Source: Glossina fuscipes (lineage: Eukaryota > Arthropoda > Insecta > Diptera > Glossinidae). From it: a stretch of 64,000 bases of DNA. The stretch spans positions 6,843,567 to 6,907,566 of the forward strand of contig NW_023998431.1 in assembly GCF_014805625.2 (NCBI RefSeq), read 5' to 3'. Shown in pieces: positions 38,301 through 50,724 of this stretch. How positions within the stretch are numbered: the first letter of the stretch is position 1; every line of letters starts with the position of its first letter. The position numbers and the translations under genes were made by a program. The notes under the pieces were generated by a model. The model did not search any database and was not told where the DNA came from. It saw only the letters and a list, made by a program, of their open reading frames with translations.

Positions 38301-38689
38301 GTATGGCTGATTAATCCATGAAAATTTTAACAAATTCGTAAGTTTTGCATGAATTACTCCTATTAGACTTTTTGCAACTATTTTTCCTGCGCTACAGTAT
38401 ATATTAACCGGATCTCATCTCGTTTTTATATATATCTCCAAATCAGTGTAGATAATATATATAAATAAATACGTTTGTTTCGCGCATGGTCTGTCATGGG
38501 CTATTTGCATTTTGTTTCTTCGATTCGTACTCATCCTGCCAAAAAAAAACTCTCATCCTCAATATAATTTTCGACGTTGACTTGTGTTTGTATGGCTTCT
38601 TATTCCTTTGAACTATTTTACTTACAGTGCGCAATATGTCTGGACCCGTACCCACTTCTAAGAGCATAAGCCATGCTGTGGAATCTGTT
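35366..38689. other. no gene; TA/CA-rich patch
   Basis: About 36040-36430 is dense in TATA, CATA and CACA short repeats. A plus-strand open stretch without ATG at about 35575-35830 reads plausibly protein-like (HESRERIHLTDNLFRELGED) but is unassigned. Frames at 36690-36974 and 37331-37600 show no motif. Confidence 0.45.
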
Positions 38690-40440
38690 AATCTGTATCA
38701 TCGACCTTCATACATGCATTAGCATTACATCTGGTATTAAGTGGTGCTGTTATTGGTCGATAACTTCTCATTTCATAAGTGGGCAATATGTATCGTCTAG
38801 ATTAATTGTTGCTGACAAATTTCAATGGAGCCAATCTCATCAGTCCGTACCACTTTCAGGCTTAAAAAACGCTAGCCAAGAGCTTTGTGTACGACTTCAA
38901 TCTAAGCTATAACCGGTTCCTTGATTCGGTTCATCGCCACTTTATTGGAACACAAGTACGTCAACAATGCATAATACAATAATAGGTTATTTCACTATCA
39001 GTATTCTTGGCATAACGGCAGGCTTCAACTTCTATGCTTCAAAATATTATCCAATTTAAAGTTCCATTCTCGACGAAATTGCTTCAATCCATGAAGAAAC
39101 TAACTTCGTTTTAAAATATGATTAGGAAATTCTTGTCATATAGATGTCCTCGGCTATTTCACTGTGTACGTATGAGCTTGTGGCATTAATTTAGTGAGGT
39201 AACAATTCGCATTCCGCCGCAATTGTAAATACTCTTCATGTGTTACTATTAGTGAAAATTTTTTGGCATAATTTATACCGATTTATAAAGATTTAAAAAT
39301 ATCTCTTAGCTATAAATTTTGCTTTGAAGCCCTCAATGTTTTCTGCTTTAGCCCGGAACAACTTATGCCTGAACAAATCAGCAAACGTTTCGCGATACCA
39401 TTCTCATCTGTGTTTATATTGAATAAAAGTAAGTGTGCATTTCGAACCGTCAAGCCGCGTGCTTGATATAGGACCTCCTACAAAAAATTCTTTTTCATAG
39501 CTTGATGATCTGAAAAACGGTTTCCGAATGCATTTGCTTCTCACGCAAACATCATAGATAAATAGTAAGTCCTCGAACCAACTTCTTCTGTAAGAGCTCA
39601 TATTGTTTACATTACTATTGAACAAAAGCTGATATTCCCTTTGGCAACCATTCTATAACCTACTGCAATCTCTTCATGTTCTTCGATATCTTCAAACAAA
39701 TCCCGACTGCAACATATGTGCGATGGCGCACCGATGCCGAAACACCAGCTATCTAACGATAGAATCTTCTCATTCATTGCTGCAAACGATGCATATACGT
39801 TATCGTTCTTCTAGTAACTTCTCTGCTCACGTCTTTGCGCCCTGCATTATGCTACACAGCATTGCGCGTTTGAACATTGACTACTATTTTTATTGGTTAT
39901 AGTTGTGCTACCTTCGCATTCGCTAATTTTGCTTCTTGTATGATATTTGGTTTTGTAACTCTTATCTCCAAATACGAGCACTTGTTCATTTGTGGTTTAC
40001 TGATTTGGTGTTGGTGTACATCTTTCGTGACGTTCCTTGTCTTAGATTTACCTAATCTTCACGGCGTTTAAACCATGTAAATCGTCATCTCATTCTAATG
40101 CACTTACTACCCCTTTAAACGACTGTCATAGGTTCATTTCCTACCGTTTTCAAGCCCAGGTATTATTTAAACTAGCTTGCTTTCCTTACTAGTCTTTTTA
40201 ATCTATGGATCTCTCTTAGTGTTATCCATGACTCATACGCCGATTGAGAGTTTTTTATATGAGTTAGTTGTACTAGAACCCAGAAAAATTATCCCATAGT
40301 TTTATTGTGGTCCGTTCTTTAAGCTTTTATTTTATCACCTCTTTTTGCGTTCGACTTGGTGTGCTCAACCATCACGCTTTCCCATAAACTTTAATATACC
40401 ACATCGCTTAATTGATTTCATTTGAATCGTAATTTGCCTG
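38690..40440 (-). mobile_element. Copia (Ty1) LTR retrotransposon relic: gag to RT
   Basis: On the minus strand, Copia domains appear in the expected order across many stops and frameshifts. Gag (about 40100-40440) has VQLTHIKNSQSAYESW and LREIHRLKRLVRKAS. The protease (about 39640-39790) reads SWCFGIGAPSHICCSRDLFE, where the DSGAT active-site Asp has become Gly, then DIEEHEEIAVGY. The integrase zinc region (39404-39625) has YDVCVRSKCIRKPFFRSSS, then GPISSTRLDGSKCTLTFI. A faint RT end lies around 38800-38850 (GSIEICQQQLI). No LTRs were identified. The plus-strand frames at 38673-38912 and 39877-40071 are its antisense shadows. Confidence 0.8.
39404..39625 (-). pseudogene. Copia integrase N-terminal fragment
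   Basis: 73-codon open stretch. CVRSKCIRKPF corresponds to the second half of the HHCC zinc finger (C-x2-K-x-x-R-x-PF pattern); GPISSTRLDGSKCTLTFI corresponds to the start of the catalytic core (GPI..TS..GSKY.LTFIDD). After FI the catalytic D-D is replaced by QYKHR and a stop follows. Confidence 0.75.
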
Positions 40441-41024
40441 TAAATTGTCTGTATTTTATCTTTTTGGGAGAGGAAGTAACTTTAGGAGAGCCAACCAAAC
40501 ATGGAGTAAGCAAGTCTGCTTGCATTTCATTTCGCGTTTACTTTTTACTGAAAACTCTTGTTGTGTTACCAGCATTCGCAGAAATGGAAAAATAAAGTTA
40601 ACGCAGAAATAACTTTACAAAAACACCTTTAATTTAATATTATTCACAATCTGCTACAGGTCTGTAGTGGACCCTAATTCGAGTTTTCTTTTCTGCGACG
40701 ACCTTTGCGAAAGGGTAATTTTCCTACAGTACAAACTAATAAAAAACGACTGTTTATTTTAAAGCTAAATAAGAAACCAAAATGAAAACCCCGTTATGTT
40801 TAAGCCGAGCAGACGTTATAACAGCCTGAAAAACCGTTTTTTTTTTTTTTTTTTTGACAATGGTTTCACGAACTAAAAGTAATAAAGTAATAATATTGAA
40901 GAAGTTTATTGAGGGTGTATATTGATAGTTAACAAAAGTTAACTTTGAATTATATTAAAAAAGTGGCAACGCTGGCATATGTGTTTTTGGTACAAATTTG
41001 AATGTGAAAAATTTAAGAAATTAT

Positions 41025-41385
41025 ACACGGTCGTGACCGAATCATTTACACCCATCACCGTTATCCTAAAAAAGACAAAAAGGTAAAAGAATTAAATTTT
41101 CATGCTCCATAATACGGAGTGGGCGCGGCGGATTTTTTTTTATTTTCATAATAAAAGTTGTCGCCGCATAGGCGTGTGGGCATTGTAGGCCTGTCCTTGG
41201 AAAAGTTTAAGTCACTTCTAAATTCTTTTACCATTTTATGCGTGGTATCTTCATTTATGCCATCTCAAAATTTTTGTGCCGAGTTTGAAATCGATAGATT
41301 AATTTGTGCGGCCAGTGGAATGTTTACAACAGCCATAAAAAGACGGATAGAGGGACATGCTTAAGTCGATTTAAAATGTAATGTC
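41025..41385 (-). repeat. family A fragment
   Basis: Starts ACACGGTCGTGACCGAATCA, followed by TTACACCCATCACC, the conserved terminal motif. It continues through CATAATACGGAGTGGGCGCG, GGGCATTGTAGGCCTGTCCT and ATGTTTACAACAGCCATAAA to GACATGCTTAAGTCGATTTA. The central part is deleted, as in the 30-kb copy. Confidence 0.7.
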
Positions 41386-44300
41386 TCATTCTTCAGTGAC
41401 GGCTATAAAAAAGGAGCGTTTAATCTGATCATGCCGACAGACGAAATAAACCAAGAGGCGTTTTTAAAAATTGAAATTTTTAAATGAAAAAGTAAAATTT
41501 TCGACAAAAAAGGACAATGGTTTTTTACTAAATCACGTTAGAAGTCCCCTATATTTTCTCTCTTTCCCTATAAAGTGTAATTTTAAGCGTCCTTTGTAGA
41601 ACTGCCACCGAACCAAAAATTAAACTTGGCACAAATGTTCCTCGATTGATTAAGAACTGGATTTGGTCTACGCACATACAAGGACTGATAAAATGCCGAC
41701 ACAATCTTGAAAAAATAATCAGGTTCGGTTCAAAAATGTTCCCAATGGGTAAATTTAATCGGTATGATTACGATTTCATGAGCAATATTTCGAATCATAG
41801 TTCGTCATATAGTCACATGCATTTTGAGAAAAATGGATTACTAAGGCTGCGACAATAATGCAAAGATTATGGTGCTCTTAGCCACCAACAATTACCTAAA
41901 GGATTTTCGATAGCGTTGAACAGGTATCTGTTTTTTATAGCACAACAGAAACGAAAAAATACCGTTACAATAATAATTTATGAAAATTTTTCACTTAGTG
42001 TCGCTCTCGGATAACCCATCAGCTTCCTCCTAATTACTAAATTTCTAACAATCGACTATATTTCTGATGTGATAAAATATAAGTACATGAAAGTGTATTT
42101 TGATAATTTTTTTGTTCAGTTGGCGTCGTTAGACATCTACAGTAACAGATTCATTTGGTTTAAGCAGTTCATAATACACCACTTCTTGCTGAAAACTTTT
42201 ATTTTATGTAGAGAAAGGTCAAAATAATCGAATTTAACCCTTGCGTACGTTACTTCGCATTACTTTATCATTTTGATAATCAAAACACATGCAAGCACAT
42301 ATAAAATTGTAACGGTCTAATCAATTACGAAACGATCTAGTACAACAACAATTAATAAGTCTACATGAATTTTGTTCGGATATTAATTCGAATAATGATA
42401 CAGTAAACTTTCCAAACTCAAATTGAATTATTCAGGATACTATTGAGCCAAATAACGATGGAAATGAAAGTGGAGATCTGATTCAAAATCATTCTTCTAT
42501 TCTTTATAGCAAATAACAAGTACCATCATGCTTGCTGTTTATAAACATGAATCTGTAAAAAAATGCTTCTGATGGACTAAAAATTCCCGAAATACGATAA
42601 AAAAAAAATAAAAAAAATGCATTAAAAGTACTCGACAATGAATCGCAATATACTATATAATCAAAATTATGTATCTGATCCTTTTAGGTATTTCATGAGG
42701 GCTTAGCAGTAATCAATGCGTGAAATGTATTCCGAAAAGCATTTAATGAATAAATAATAATAAACGGAAAACCATTTTTGCTTCAATTTATAGAATGAAC
42801 GCGAGAATGAACAAATAGGAACGCGCAAATTTCCAAAACTTAGTGAGCAAAAGAAACAAAACATCTTAAAAATGTGTTAAAAATATTTATGGTAAACATT
42901 TATCTAGATTAACTATAGTAACATTGGGAGGAGCAAAAAGCGTGAGTATTACAAGTTTGTCAGTAAGTGCAAAACGGGTTGGGTACACGTGCAATCCGTA
43001 GCTTGTAAACTGATGGTCAGAATATCATGAAATATTGACACGTGTCGTTTGAAGATTGGCACTAGATAGAAATCATATGGGTCGGTCCACAGTGTTATCA
43101 TGTATGTGTTAGATCGGAGATTTATTGCATGATGATGTGATATATGCCGACGACTTCTCGCAAACTAATTTAGGCAGGAAGCTATTGGCTGTAGGACTTT
43201 TCCATGTTCAGAAAACTCATCAACAAATTTTGGATCCTTATATGCCTTATAACCATTTCTTAATAGTTCAAAAACACTATCTAAAGATAAGAGTTAATGA
43301 GATGGAGAATTTAGAAATAAACCGGCAAGAGGTCGAAATTTCAACGCCAATTTGTTTCAATTCAGGTAACGAACTTTTTTACATATTCTAAAATACCCAA
43401 AACGCCGACTAGTCTAATCAAGAAAAAATAAAAAGACAATTTTAATTGAAATTCGAACCTCAAATAATAAGAAAAAATTGAAAAAATAAGTAATCCTACA
43501 TTTTTTGGCTTTATTAACCAGAGAACTAATATACATAAAATATATCCACAAATTTAACATTGTAGTCGTGCTTAATTGGCGGGAGCACTAACACTCGAAA
43601 ACTCGATTCTAGAGAATTCTAGCAACAGCAAGCAGGCGGATTGAAGACAGGATATAATAGCACACATATGTATATGGATAGAAAAATAGATGCATGTTGA
43701 TGATTTTTAATTCTTGTGAATATGGATGAAATTAGTTTACCGCTGGTATATATTATCATAATTTTTTCATTTTTCCGCAAGACACTCTTTTTATTGCTAA
43801 AGAAAACTCGCCAGTTTAGGTCTCACCAAAGGTTCCCCATGGCATTGAGGTCGGGAGACAGACTCGATTATTCAATGATATCCGAATTATGCCGGAACTA
43901 TACTTCGACCAAATTGAATGAATGTTTGGACAATATCCCACTGCAGGATAATGATGCCAAATATTGTCAGAATACCAATATGACTTTAATTATCATATTA
44001 TCAAATGCTTCAAGTTTCATATTTCGCATTTCTGTCGCGAAGTATGGTAAAAGTTTCCATAGTTTTAGGCGCTTACATAAATTCCGTCTATGCGCTGAAG
44101 AACTTTAGACTGCAATCAAAAGTGTATGCATAACTGATAAGTCATATTTTAGCTTTACAACAAACATTTTTTTAAGTGGTATTAAAATTAGGATACTGAT
44201 GCAAAGGCAGCATTAAATCCTGGCAGCACACGCAAATCGCGCCGTTCAGATAACAGGAGCAAAAAGAATTTCACAGCTAAAGAAAATGAAGTCTGTTTTC

Positions 44301-44633
44301 ATCGTTTTTCGTTGTATGAGTTTTATGTTAGAGGGGACACGGTTCATATATAATGTGAACCTCATTGGCATTAAACGTGTCCATCGAGAGCCACCGCTTT
44401 GATTGAAGTTGGAAAACACTTTAATTGAGTTATACGCGAATCCGTCGAAAACTGAAACCAACAAACCCAAATATAGAAATTGAAATTTAATCGAGGCGTG
44501 TACACAATATCAATTCATTCATATGACATTCTATCGTCTTTCTGCCGAATTGTAACAATATAATTTCCAAACACAAGTCATATCGTGGAAAATGCAATAT
44601 GAAATAATAACGTTGTATCTTTTGAGAAAAAAC

Positions 44634-44641
<8 letters not shown>
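41386..44641. other. no assigned gene
   Basis: AT-rich. A plus-strand patch at about 42320-42510 gives Gln/Asn-rich protein-like sequence (LRNDLVQQQLISLHEFCSDI), broken by one TGA at 42432-42434 and with an AG acceptor-like site near 42436, but it has no recognisable domain. One 129-codon ORF is listed separately. Confidence 0.4.
43722..44108 (+). CDS. unassigned open frame, about 129 codons
   Basis: First ATG at 43722. A hydrophobic segment near residues 5-22 (LPLVYIIIIFSFF) could be a signal anchor; the rest is basic and polar with five Cys (including ELCRNY, NECLDN and KYCQNT). No family recognised. It is one of the longest frames not explained by a transposon, but length alone is weak evidence in AT-rich DNA. 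Confidence 0.2.
   Translation: MDEISLPLVYIIIIFSFFRKTLFLLLKKTRQFRSHQRFPMALRSGDRLDYSMISELCRNYTSTKLNECLDNIPLQDNDAKYCQNTNMTLIIILSNASSFIFRISVAKYGKSFHSFRRLHKFRLCAEEL

Positions 44642-44678
<37 letters not shown>
44642..44678. repeat. (AT)n microsatellite
   Basis: Pure AT dinucleotide run of about 18 units. Confidence 0.95.
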
Positions 44679-44682
<4 letters not shown>

Positions 44683-46690
44683 GAAAACATTCAATAATTC
44701 AAAAGCTACTGAAGCAAACCACACGTGCACAAGTGTTTAATTCAATTGCTTTTCAAGTGTTAGTTTACACAGCAACTCAACAATTCTTTAAGCTTCATTT
44801 CTGTCCATGGCCTACCACCGCTTTAGACCATTAACGCAACGCACATTTATTTAATGAAGTGATAGCAATACCCGATTCAAATATTATAACCTGGAAACAA
44901 GCCCAAACACACTTGTGCCAGTTGCATGCGAAATGACATGTTGCTGTAATTTTGGATAAACTTACCTATTTAACGTTATGTTGCTTATTGGGTTGATATG
45001 TTTAATCGTTGCTTTTGAATGTATTCTTAATCCTTTCTTTTTCTTCAAATATATTTCATATTTTTTTCCAAGTACTTTTCTTAATACTTTCAGCTCTTTA
45101 TTTACCTTATCTAAAACGAAAAGATTTCATTATGCATTTTTTAATTTTCACGTTACTTCTAAGCTTTGAGTACATAAACACATAAATCGGTCTATTTTTA
45201 AAATATTTATGCGTCGCTTCCGTGCATAACACCACCGCTGTTATTCAAATTCGATTTTTGTTTTTTTGTAAGAACACCCAAAGCGGTCTTAAGGTCTTAA
45301 CAACTGCAACTGAAAATTGAAAATATAAAATAACGTATATTACCTTTTTGCACAAGTCTCGGCCCGTCCTGCCCACCAATTTTAAAAAATAAACATGCGC
45401 AATATGCAACAACAAAATACACACGGTCACGGTACAACAACAACCATACAAAATAAAGAGACAAAAAGACCCAGAGTAAAATTTGCTTTGCTATACATTT
45501 CTCTCCGAGGTCCTAAAAAAATGCTGAGAATATGAATCTCAATTTCTGAGAGAGAAAGTTTACTTTGCTGTACACTTCTCATTTACTCTTCCTACGATAG
45601 TGTTATTTGAGCGAACGCAACAAAGTTCACTCTCTTATGGTTTAGTAAAGAGTTGGCAATACTTTCTTACTTTATTTATCAGATTTTCTATATTACGCAG
45701 TGTACGCATTGATGATGATTTTGTTCATAAAATATCTTCTTACCAATTTAGCCATCTTGAGCCACGTTTACTTTGATTGCTTTCAAGGTCCCAAAGTTAC
45801 GTTTTATTTTGTGACAAGTTCTTGAAACTCTATTTATTTATTTTACTTTAATTCGATTATTTGATTGTCACATGCATTATTAAGATGATAAAGTTATAGT
45901 TTATACCTTTATTCAAAATATTTAATTCTATGCTTCATACACGCTACATTAGTTAACATTTGGCATGAATATAAACGACAACCCAGAATATAATAAACAA
46001 ACGAACTTTCACTTTATTCAAACACTGCGAATCTAAACATTTTTGTTGATAATCATATTTTTTTATTCAACCACTACAAGACCAATTTTTTACACTAGCA
46101 ATCGCATATACTACTCAATTCCTATTCTGAATTCCATTTAGTTAGAAAGAGTATCTTTTAAATCAATTCTACTCAAATTTCGTTGAGTACTCTTTACTTG
46201 ACACCACCAAGGTGTTGCGCCGGCATTTTTAATTTTGGTAACTATGAGAGAAATTTCTATGAATACTCGTGTCCGAAAATAAGAGAAAAAAGTGGAATGA
46301 AACGCTAATGTAAATCTAAACGTTTTCGGGATTTTTTCAGATTTTTTTTCAAAGTATTAAATGTGAAAGATTGAATTTCTTATCGCGAAAGTTTGTGTGA
46401 AACAATATACTTAAATGATAATACTGACACCCGATAAATGCTTCTACATAAGATTTATTAATTACATTGTATTTCATATTGTTTGTATTAAAATTATAGA
46501 AAGCTTAAAAAAATACATAATTTTGTTTTTTTTAATTACTAAATGTAACACAATATGAAGGAAAAAATATAAGTAACATTGGTGTGCATTGAATCAAAAT
46601 ATTCTTTTCTAAATTGTTGTTATATTCTATGGTGTGCTTATGTATCTTTTTGCTTTCTATTTTTTATTTCTTCTATGATAAAAAATTAAT

Positions 46691-46693
<3 letters not shown>
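44679..46693. other. no gene seen
   Basis: AT-rich; no frame over 80 codons and no repeat family recognised. Confidence 0.5.

Positions 46694-46723
<30 letters not shown>
46694..46723. repeat. (AT)n microsatellite
   Basis: AT dinucleotide run of 15 units immediately before a family B copy. Confidence 0.95.
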
Positions 46724-46725
<2 letters not shown>

Positions 46726-46727
46726 AT

Positions 46728-47095
46728 AGGCAATTTCGCTAGCAATATTTGCGCAACAAAATTATTAAGTAGTAGATGATGAAATCGAAATATAGGCAAA
46801 TGCAATTCAAGGAAGTAATAGAGATTAAAAGAACTGAAACGAATACATTTACTTAAGTTTGCGCAACTAGGACTACGCATTATGAACATATGTATGCGAT
46901 AATAGAATGTATTTTACAAACCTAGGCATAGGTGCATTAGTGCTATAGGCGAAATATATGTATATGGTTGTGCGTGCTTTTGTTTAAGCAATTATATGTA
47001 TGCGCATCAACAATGGAATTTTTAATTTCTGATTTTTCTGTGCCTGGCCGTTTACTTTTGGTATAATGTTTTGATTTGCACATTTTTTCATAACA
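46728..47095 (+). repeat. family B dispersed repeat, copy 2
   Basis: Collinear with 59875-60159: GGCAATTTCGCTAGCAATAT, then TTTGCGCAACAA, AACTGAAACGAATACA, TATGGTTGTGCGTGCTTTTG, TTTAAGCAATTATATG and TGTTTACTTTTGG-type sequence. It is inverted relative to 28560-29080 and 48330-48640. It ends close to the assembly gap. Confidence 0.7.
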
Positions 47096-47117
47096 AAATT
47101 TGCTTTGCTTCGGAAGA

Positions 47118-47217
47118 NNNNNNNNNNNNNNNNNNNNNNNNNNNNNNNNNNNNNNNNNNNNNNNNNNNNNNNNNNNNNNNNNNNNNNNNNNNNNNNNNNN
47201 NNNNNNNNNNNNNNNNN
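47118..47217. other. assembly gap (100 N)
   Basis: Exactly 100 ambiguous bases, the conventional placeholder for a gap of unknown size. The 95-codon frame drawn across it (47071-47358) is not real. Confidence 0.99.
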
Positions 47218-48329
47218 TTTAGAATGTTAGTACATTTTTACCATTATTTTTTTATTTATCTGTCTATTTGTTACCAAAAAATGTTCGTTTTAATTATTTA
47301 TCTTAATTTCTACTATATATATTATATCTACTATATATATTCTACTATATATATTTAATATGTTTGTTATAAATATTTCCAATTTTCAAATTTTCATCAA
47401 TATTCGACTTTGCCGAACTGTAATTTAAATAGAAATAAATTCGGCACGTATCCGCGCGGATTCAGTGCCACTACAGTGATATTTTATTTTGTGCTTGAAA
47501 CTATCATTACATAGTCCGATAAATTAAAATGCTTCTGTTTAGTATGAAGCTTTCAAAACACATATGTGCTCATGTCAAAATTTTCAAGAAAGTAATATCA
47601 TGTCATGTTTGGTCTGCTAGGCTATTTCTCCGCAATATTTTATAGAGTTAGAAATTTGCAGATCAAGTAGGTGTTACAATTTTTTGAGAGAAGATTTAAA
47701 ATGTAGACTTCCGTCCCGTAAAACTTTATTGCGCTAGACCCCAATTCGTTCTCTGACTGCTGGCACTAATAATTCAATGGTAGGGAATTTGAAAGCGGTA
47801 GTTTCTAAGATGTCAGAAACGAAAAAAATATTTTCCTTCATAATAGATGAAGTGGGTGGGTCAATAGCCATAGGGAATATGAAAAAGGTATTAGAAGTTG
47901 GAGTAATCTGCCTTTTCATAATGACAAAAGGCATTTATTTTAAGTGGAAATATATATGGCAGAATTTTATTTTTGAAAAAAGATATGAAAAGTAGTTTAT
48001 TAGAATCAATATTCTTTATTCTTTTAACGGAAAATTTAGTACTGAATGTCAGGATAATAAAATGTGGATAGCAATCATCGGCTTGCCTATTGATTAGTAG
48101 GTCTTTTGAAGGTTCAACCATATATCGAATATAATGAAAAAAACATGTATATACTGCGTATACGATGAATGCCACTTAATAAAGTCGCCAAGACATCATT
48201 TGTTAGCCCGAGACATAGAAACACCAGGCGGGGAAGCGGCCATTTAAAGTAAATGCTAAGACGCCTAATGCAATGTCTCAGGAATGTTGACGAAAATTAC
48301 ATAGTGTTGCCTTACAGATAAGAAAAATT
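47218..48329. other. no gene; TA-rich tandem units; overlapping antisense frames
   Basis: Three copies of a CTACTATATATATT-like unit lie at about 47312-47358. At 47734-47995 open frames on both strands overlap (66 codons minus, 72 plus); neither shows a known motif. Confidence 0.45.
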
Positions 48330-48640
48330 TGTACGGTAGAAATAAGGAAGAATAAGTATAACGAAAAATATTTTGGCAACAAATAGTTTATAGAAAAACA
48401 ATAGTAATTCTCCAGGAAGAAGGTAAATCTGTTCATAATAAAAAATTTACATTAAAGTAGTAAATGTGAAAAAAAAGAAAAGCAAGATTCAAGATCCTAT
48501 TATCTACGCTTTTCCATATAATCGCTTAAGCAAACGCACGCACAAGCGCACGTAAGAATTTCCATCACAGCGCTAATACATGTATGTTTAACATGTTATG
48601 CTATTGCATATACGTATGGTATAGTCCTACACGTACAAGT
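48330..48640 (-). repeat. family B dispersed repeat, copy 3
   Basis: Shares AGAAAAACAATAGTAATTCT, ATCGCTTAAGCAAACGCACG and CACAAGCGCACGTAAG-type sequence with 28560-29080. Opposite orientation to copy 2, from which it is separated by about 1.2 kb including the assembly gap. Confidence 0.7.
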
Positions 48641-50558
48641 CGAACGTTTTGTTTTCGTGCGTTTAAATGATTGTCATGTATACGATGTATTAGCGTTGTT
48701 TACTATTAGTTAGTATTAACATATACGTAAGCGCATTTCAGCTAAATGAAAAAATTCTGCGGGTGGACATGATGAAACAAACTGAAAGGTGACTATATTT
48801 TTCAGCAAAAATTCGCCTGAGCTTATTACATTTGCTTCGATAATTTTTCAGTTCCGTCATATCATCTCTTGAAGAGAGTCCTTTCGAAGCTTTCGGATTT
48901 TCGTACCGCCTATTTAAGTTTATATAACAAGCTTCCCAGAAACATTTTTGTGATTTGATGACAGGCGAGAACTCCGCAGCGGGTAGGGCAAGTCCCTTAT
49001 AAAGTCCCGTCGTGATTGAGAAAATGTACCTGATAAAAATGGTTTGTTCTATTGGTTTACATGCAATTAATCTAAAAAACTTACAATACTTTCCTGTTAT
49101 TGGACTAAAGGCAACTTAAACAATAAAATATTACAAAAAGAAAACTTTTTAATGATGGCGCTCGTAGCTCGACATTAAGTGCGTTCTGCGATCTTAAGAT
49201 CGTTGTGTTAAATGCTTATCTTATGAAGATGAAAAGCAATGAACGACGAACAAATATAACTTTACCGTGGATGGTTTGCGACCAATGTCATCTTTTGTAT
49301 AGGGTTCGTCTTTAAACGTCTTTAGTTTTTTTCCAATTGTTCTTGAACATTTAATACCAAAGGGAATAAGAATTAAATTCGTATTCGTTTTTCTTGTTTC
49401 CTAAACTCCTTTGTAGTGCTTTATTTGCATTTCAAATAGTTTCTATGAACCGTTCCTTTATTAACATGCAAAGAGTCTTATGACGGGTTGATTCCTTATA
49501 TTTATTTCGGAAATGATTTTTTTGAGAACAATTGCTACTTACACTGTTTAGCTGTTGCAGTCAGTTATCTCAATTCTTATCCGACTGACCTCAAATTTCG
49601 ACTTAACTTTAGCAATAACCTCCTCTGGTGGAAGACTTATGCAATTTTTGCTTTATTTGATTGATTGGTATGATATATTTGAAATTTGAAGATTTTTTCA
49701 AAACATCCCAGAGAATTTGATAAAACTTTATTTGAACTTTACAGTGAATCGGTCGAAAATTGCGGCATGTTATTAACAGCATGGCAAAAAGCTGCTATGA
49801 AAAGAACGCTTTCTTACAAAATCAACTTAACTATTGCTTTGTTTTGAAATGACTATAAAAAGCATATATAAAGCATACTACACTACTTTAAAAGATGTGT
49901 TCGTAAATCATCGTAAATAAATTCGAAAAAATGGGTTCTTGCGCACACGAGGCAGCATTACCTTATAAAGAGGTATATGCTTATAATATACATAAAAATA
50001 TATATAAAATAGTTGCGAAAAGCGGAATTTGAATTTGTTAAACTTGTTCGAAAGCTGTTTTTCCATAGATTCATGAGGTGTCCACAAAAATGCTTTAGGT
50101 TTGCGATTATTTTAGCGGAATGGGCTTCCATATTCAACCATACCTTTGTACTGACTACGTAATAAACCTCTTTTACGACGTTTACAGAGCTCTTTTCACG
50201 GACTTGGTAAAAGTCTTTGGTAGTTAAGTTCGAATTTATCAATACATTTTAAAAGTAGCTTTTAATATAATATTGGACGCGAAAATAAAGATAATTCAAC
50301 CATAAACCAACATAATAGTATCGCTTGAAAACGATCTATTTGTTTAATTATAGTCATGTCATGCTCTATCTTTTCATTTGATTTAAATTTAGAACCCATA
50401 TCGCAATCTATCAAAGAAAATCAGTGAAAGAAGGTAACAACAGCTGACCCCTTTTTTTGGATACCCAAAAGGTCCCATTTGCATTAACTTTAGCTTCAAC
50501 CACTCACCACAAGACATTCAACGGGGTTATAGGGATCGAAAACTATCCAAATGCCTTC

Positions 50559-50563
<5 letters not shown>
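48641..50563. other. no gene seen
   Basis: AT-rich. The 94-codon minus-strand frame at 49958-50242 has no motif and no ATG start. Confidence 0.5.

Positions 50564-50611
<48 letters not shown>
50564..50611. repeat. (TC)n microsatellite
   Basis: Pure CT dinucleotide run of about 24 units, 113 bp upstream of the BESS exon. It may supply pyrimidines upstream of that exon's acceptor. Confidence 0.95.
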
Positions 50612-50614
<3 letters not shown>

Positions 50615-50724
50615 AAAATCGTATTAAATGTTTTTGCACGGAAACTAACTATTGCTTATATATAACAAAACGTTCTCAAGAAAAAAAGGGAAAGAAGAAA
50701 GGGGAATTGAATTTTTATACTCAG

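Noticed and set aside
39877..40071. 64-codon plus-strand ORF with membrane-like composition
   Set aside because: Antisense of the Copia gag relic.
43125..43391. YADD at the start of an 88-codon ORF, suggesting reverse transcriptase
   Set aside because: No other RT block around it; four residues alone are not evidence.
47071..47358. 95-codon ORF
   Set aside because: It spans the 100-N assembly gap, so the frame is meaningless.
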